From the NCBI RefSeq assembly GCF_900240265.1, contig NZ_LT964739.1:2127900-2191899 (forward strand): a DNA stretch of 64,000 nucleotides, written 5' to 3'. Position 1 is the stretch's first letter. Each line of letters begins with the position of its first letter. This document shows, piece after piece, positions 61,786 through 64,000 of this stretch. Made by a program: the position numbers and the translations under genes. Below the pieces are notes generated by a model, which saw nothing but the letters and a program-made list of their open reading frames with translations, was not told the origin of the DNA and did no database searches. Origin of the DNA: Galactobacillus timonensis. GTDB taxonomy: Bacteria; Bacillota_I; Bacilli_A; Erysipelotrichales; Erysipelotrichaceae.

Positions 61786-63127
61786 GCCATGCAGTCATGA
61801 AAATCCTTGAAATTCATGACCCTGATATTCTGCAGGAAGCTGAAATCGGTAATTCCTGCAAAGGCAAAGGGCATTGCCTTTCTTAGAATATTGGCTGCGC
61901 CGTTCAGATCGGCATTGATGACAGTGCCGTTTTTTGAACGATACAGTCCTCGCTTGATACGTTCTCCGCTGAAGGACACATTGGCATCATTCTTCCCATA
62001 TACAGGAATATCGTCCTGATCCAGAAAGCTCGCTTTGGAAGTATAGGATTCCTCCTGCTCAATGACGACAATGCCGGCCCGTTCCGCTTTATACCGAATC
62101 ATGCGGATCAGACTGTACAGCGGAATCTGTACAAAGTTTTGGCTGGACTGCTTTGACATGCCGGTCTTCTGCTTCCAGAATTTGTTTCTCCCGATCACCA
62201 GATACCGGATATGCCGGATCCTGCATTGCCGGACGATGTCAGAGCTGATCTTATGCAACTCATCACGCATCTGGAGCGCACGGTTTCTGCCAAGACTCTG
62301 CATCATTTTTGTTGTCGGGCATCGATAGGCTTTCGGATCGTGACCTCCCATAAGAGTGCTCCTGCAGGCTCCCATCTGCTTGTTGTACCACTGATTCCTG
62401 GATTTCAGATAACCGCCCTTGTACAGAATCGATGGCGAACCATCATTACTTACGAAAGCTGCGATATTATCGATTCCAAGATCAATAGCACCCGCATGTG
62501 TACCCTGCGGGAGACTCATATTTACGGTTTCTTCAAACGTAACCAAAATACGGAACTTCTCATAAAACGGAACAACTTTAACCTCTTTCATTCTGCCTTG
62601 CGAAGGTACTCTGCCCAGCAGAACAACGGCATCCGTCATCGGTAGCTTCAGATACGGAGTTCCATCCTTATAGTTCATCCGGCAGTCCTGGTTTGTGAAG
62701 CATACTGTTGTCAGATCCCCCCTGACATAATGCGGCATCTTCGGTCTCCCAGTAAACAGAGACGGATTCTTCTGATAAGACCTGCATGCGGCCATCCAGC
62801 TGGCAAAGTCACCAGTCCGCATTTTCAGCACATGCTGTGCCGCCTGCATAGGCAGACCGCCAAAGAAGTCGGGATTCTGGTTGACACGCATCAGCTTTTC
62901 CAGGAAGGCATAACCAATCTGTCTTCCCGGTGCCGTCATTCCCGTTGAGGCAATTGTTCTGCGGATCTCTTCCTCTACTTCAAGCTGTGCGGGTTGAAGA
63001 TCAGCCTCTTCTTTGCCATAGGCCGTATAGTGCTGCCGCAGACGAAACGTCGCAGCATTAGAAAGAAGCTTTGCTTTCCGGCACATGATATCGCACCATG
63101 AAAAGAGATCTTTCTGATCATCGCTTA
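61782..63127 (-). CDS. TnpB RNA-guided nuclease, zinc-ribbon-less variant, N-terminus replaced
   Basis: The RuvC-like motifs are AGAIDLGIDNIAAFV (first Asp), VVIEQEESYTSKASFLD (Glu) and INADLNGAANILRKA (last Asp). The four-cysteine zinc ribbon normally between the second and third is absent; the segment there reads DIPVYGKNDANVSFSGERIKRGLYRSKNG. The frame is open beyond 63127 to an ATG at 63173, but residues 1-15 (MSCSYEISSPCIRRL) come from the IS66 end. The native N-terminus is lost and a hybrid protein may be made. It would have been an RNA-guided DNA nuclease helping the element persist. Confidence 0.8.
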
Positions 63128-64000
63128 GTAAGCGTCTAATACAGGGTGAACTTATTTCATAAGAGCAGGACAATATAATGAGCGCGAAGGCGACCGGACT
63201 TTAAAGAACCCAGTGCTGGGTCAGTAAAGCTCGATCGCCTTTTGATGGCGAATCTGATTTACGCAGATGGCTGTATCAATTTCTTCTTTCCATCCACAAC
63301 CCGGACCTTCGGAGGCTTGTCTGGACCGGTTCCCATGTAATCAACGATCTCTCGCTTCTTACCGGCTTCATATTCATGATAGGAATCGCTCCAGGGCATC
63401 AGTTCTTTCAGAAACGATTCTGTAATGCGGGCAGATCTGTTTCTGTCCATCATGCGATCGATCAGATACTGAAAGTAGATTCTCGGATTGGCATGGTTTG
63501 CCTTTGCCGTTTCTGCCAGGGATTCGATGATCGCATTATCTTCTGCTCCGGTGATGGAATAGCTGAATAGAGAGTTCATCCTGAGCTGGCAGATACTTCT
63601 GACACTTCGTTCGGAAAAACCATTGTCCAGCGGTACCTGCGGATCATCAAGAAACTCCCGCAGTCCTTCTTCGTGGTTCAGGGCATATCTGATTGCAGAG
63701 GAAAGATGCTCGCTGAAAGCAGGATCCTCTGAATCCAGGGAATGCATGTATCCGAAGAAGGCATCGACTTCCGGCTTAACCAGTTTCTGGCGTCCTTTGA
63801 GTCTTTCTCCATCTGACAGATCCTTCAGCTTGTTCTCTTCCACATAAATTCTGCGGATCAGTTCTATCGCTTTGAATTCCGGAAAGGTCTCCAGTTCTTC
63901 TTCTCTGAGCTTTGATGAATTCAGAAGACGTGCTGCACGGATGAATTCTCTGCGGCAGTGCATCCAGCATAATGTGTTGATGACAGACCCATTTCTCTCG
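63128..64000 (-). mobile_element. IS66-family element, copy 2 (runs off the window)
   Basis: From 63128 the sequence repeats copy 1 (54207 onward) base for base as far as I compared it. It has the same orientation. The left flank is ATCGCTTA inside the tnpB gene. Only the end and part of tnpC are in the window. Confidence 0.93.
63259..64000 (-). CDS. tnpC: IS66 family transposase TnpC, C-terminal part (5' end outside window)
   Basis: The last 247 or so residues of TnpC, identical to copy 1 where compared, including CWMHCRREFIRA, VPLDNGFSERSVRS and the C-terminal PPKVRVVDGKKKLIQPSA. The open frame continues through the right edge. Confidence 0.93.
   Translation of the reverse strand, partial: ERNGSVINTLCWMHCRREFIRAARLLNSSKLREEELETFPEFKAIELIRRIYVEENKLKDLSDGERLKGRQKLVKPEVDAFFGYMHSLDSEDPAFSEHLSSAIRYALNHEEGLREFLDDPQVPLDNGFSERSVRSICQLRMNSLFSYSITGAEDNAIIESLAETAKANHANPRIYFQYLIDRMMDRNRSARITESFLKELMPWSDSYHEYEAGKKREIVDYMGTGPDKPPKVRVVDGKKKLIQPSA

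Larger units (their letters stand above)
61688..63127 (-). mobile_element. IS605-type TnpB-only element, 5' end removed by IS66 copy 2
   Basis: One minus-strand tnpB-type gene, no tnpA. The right end is marked by a perfect hairpin GTATTT-CTACA-AAATAC at 61688-61704. The left end is missing because IS66 copy 2 begins at 63128. Elements of this type leave no inverted repeats or target duplications. Confidence 0.7.

Overview
The window looks like a chromosomal segment of a low-to-mid GC Bacillota, most likely class Erysipelotrichia. The evidence is the gene neighbourhoods smc-ftsY-ylxM and ireB-ruvX-DUF1292-mltG, an alanine T-box in front of alaS, a short (about 978 aa) SMC, and a secreted flavin-dependent reductase of the kind common in gut Erysipelotrichaceae. 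The species cannot be named from sequence alone. Housekeeping stretches are dense, mostly minus-strand operons with ATGA overlaps. The accessory parts are visibly A+T-richer and full of insertion sequences.

Layout. 1-5.2 kb: end of the main sigma factor, a Y-family polymerase with its small partner gene, an XRE regulator and a surface FMN/FAD reductase. 5.3-7 kb: a decayed relaxase from an integrative element. 7.1-19.5 kb: an exopolysaccharide (EPS) locus wrecked by nonsense mutations, frameshifts, an IS1595-type insertion with a perfect 8-bp duplication in codon 5 of a glycosyltransferase, and an IS30-type element (itself carrying a nested ISL3-type element) that replaced the interior of the locus; an intact LCP ligase closes it. 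19.6-24.3 kb: an orphan TnsC/TniB-like ATPase and a second ISL3-type element. 24.6-29.3 kb: proB and a proA split by a second copy of the first ISL3-type element. 29.4-50.5 kb: core genes (HU, nrnA, ackA, ylxM, ftsY, smc, mscL, U32, DNA glycosylase, holA, comEC, comEA, greA, udk, mltG, ruvX, ireB, alaS with T-box). 50.5-53.8 kb: a broken zinc-ribbon membrane gene and a three-gene ABC transporter of the TrpX type.

54.2-64 kb is an island bracketed by two same-orientation IS66 copies, the second running off the window. Between them lie a minus-strand operon of a DUF1351/DEDDh-exonuclease fusion, a HEPN-like protein with an R-x4-H motif and a BRCT-domain protein, small decayed genes, and a zinc-ribbon-less TnpB whose 5' end was replaced by the IS66 terminus. 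The exonuclease/HEPN/BRCT operon is the best candidate for an undescribed system; a phage-derived recombination module is the main alternative.

Predicted consequences are inference: loss of EPS synthesis, loss of the proA step of proline synthesis, and a competence operon (comEA-comEC) whose start is overlaid by a terminator hairpin containing its Shine-Dalgarno sequence. Several frameshifts lie in homopolymers, so some could be sequencing errors.
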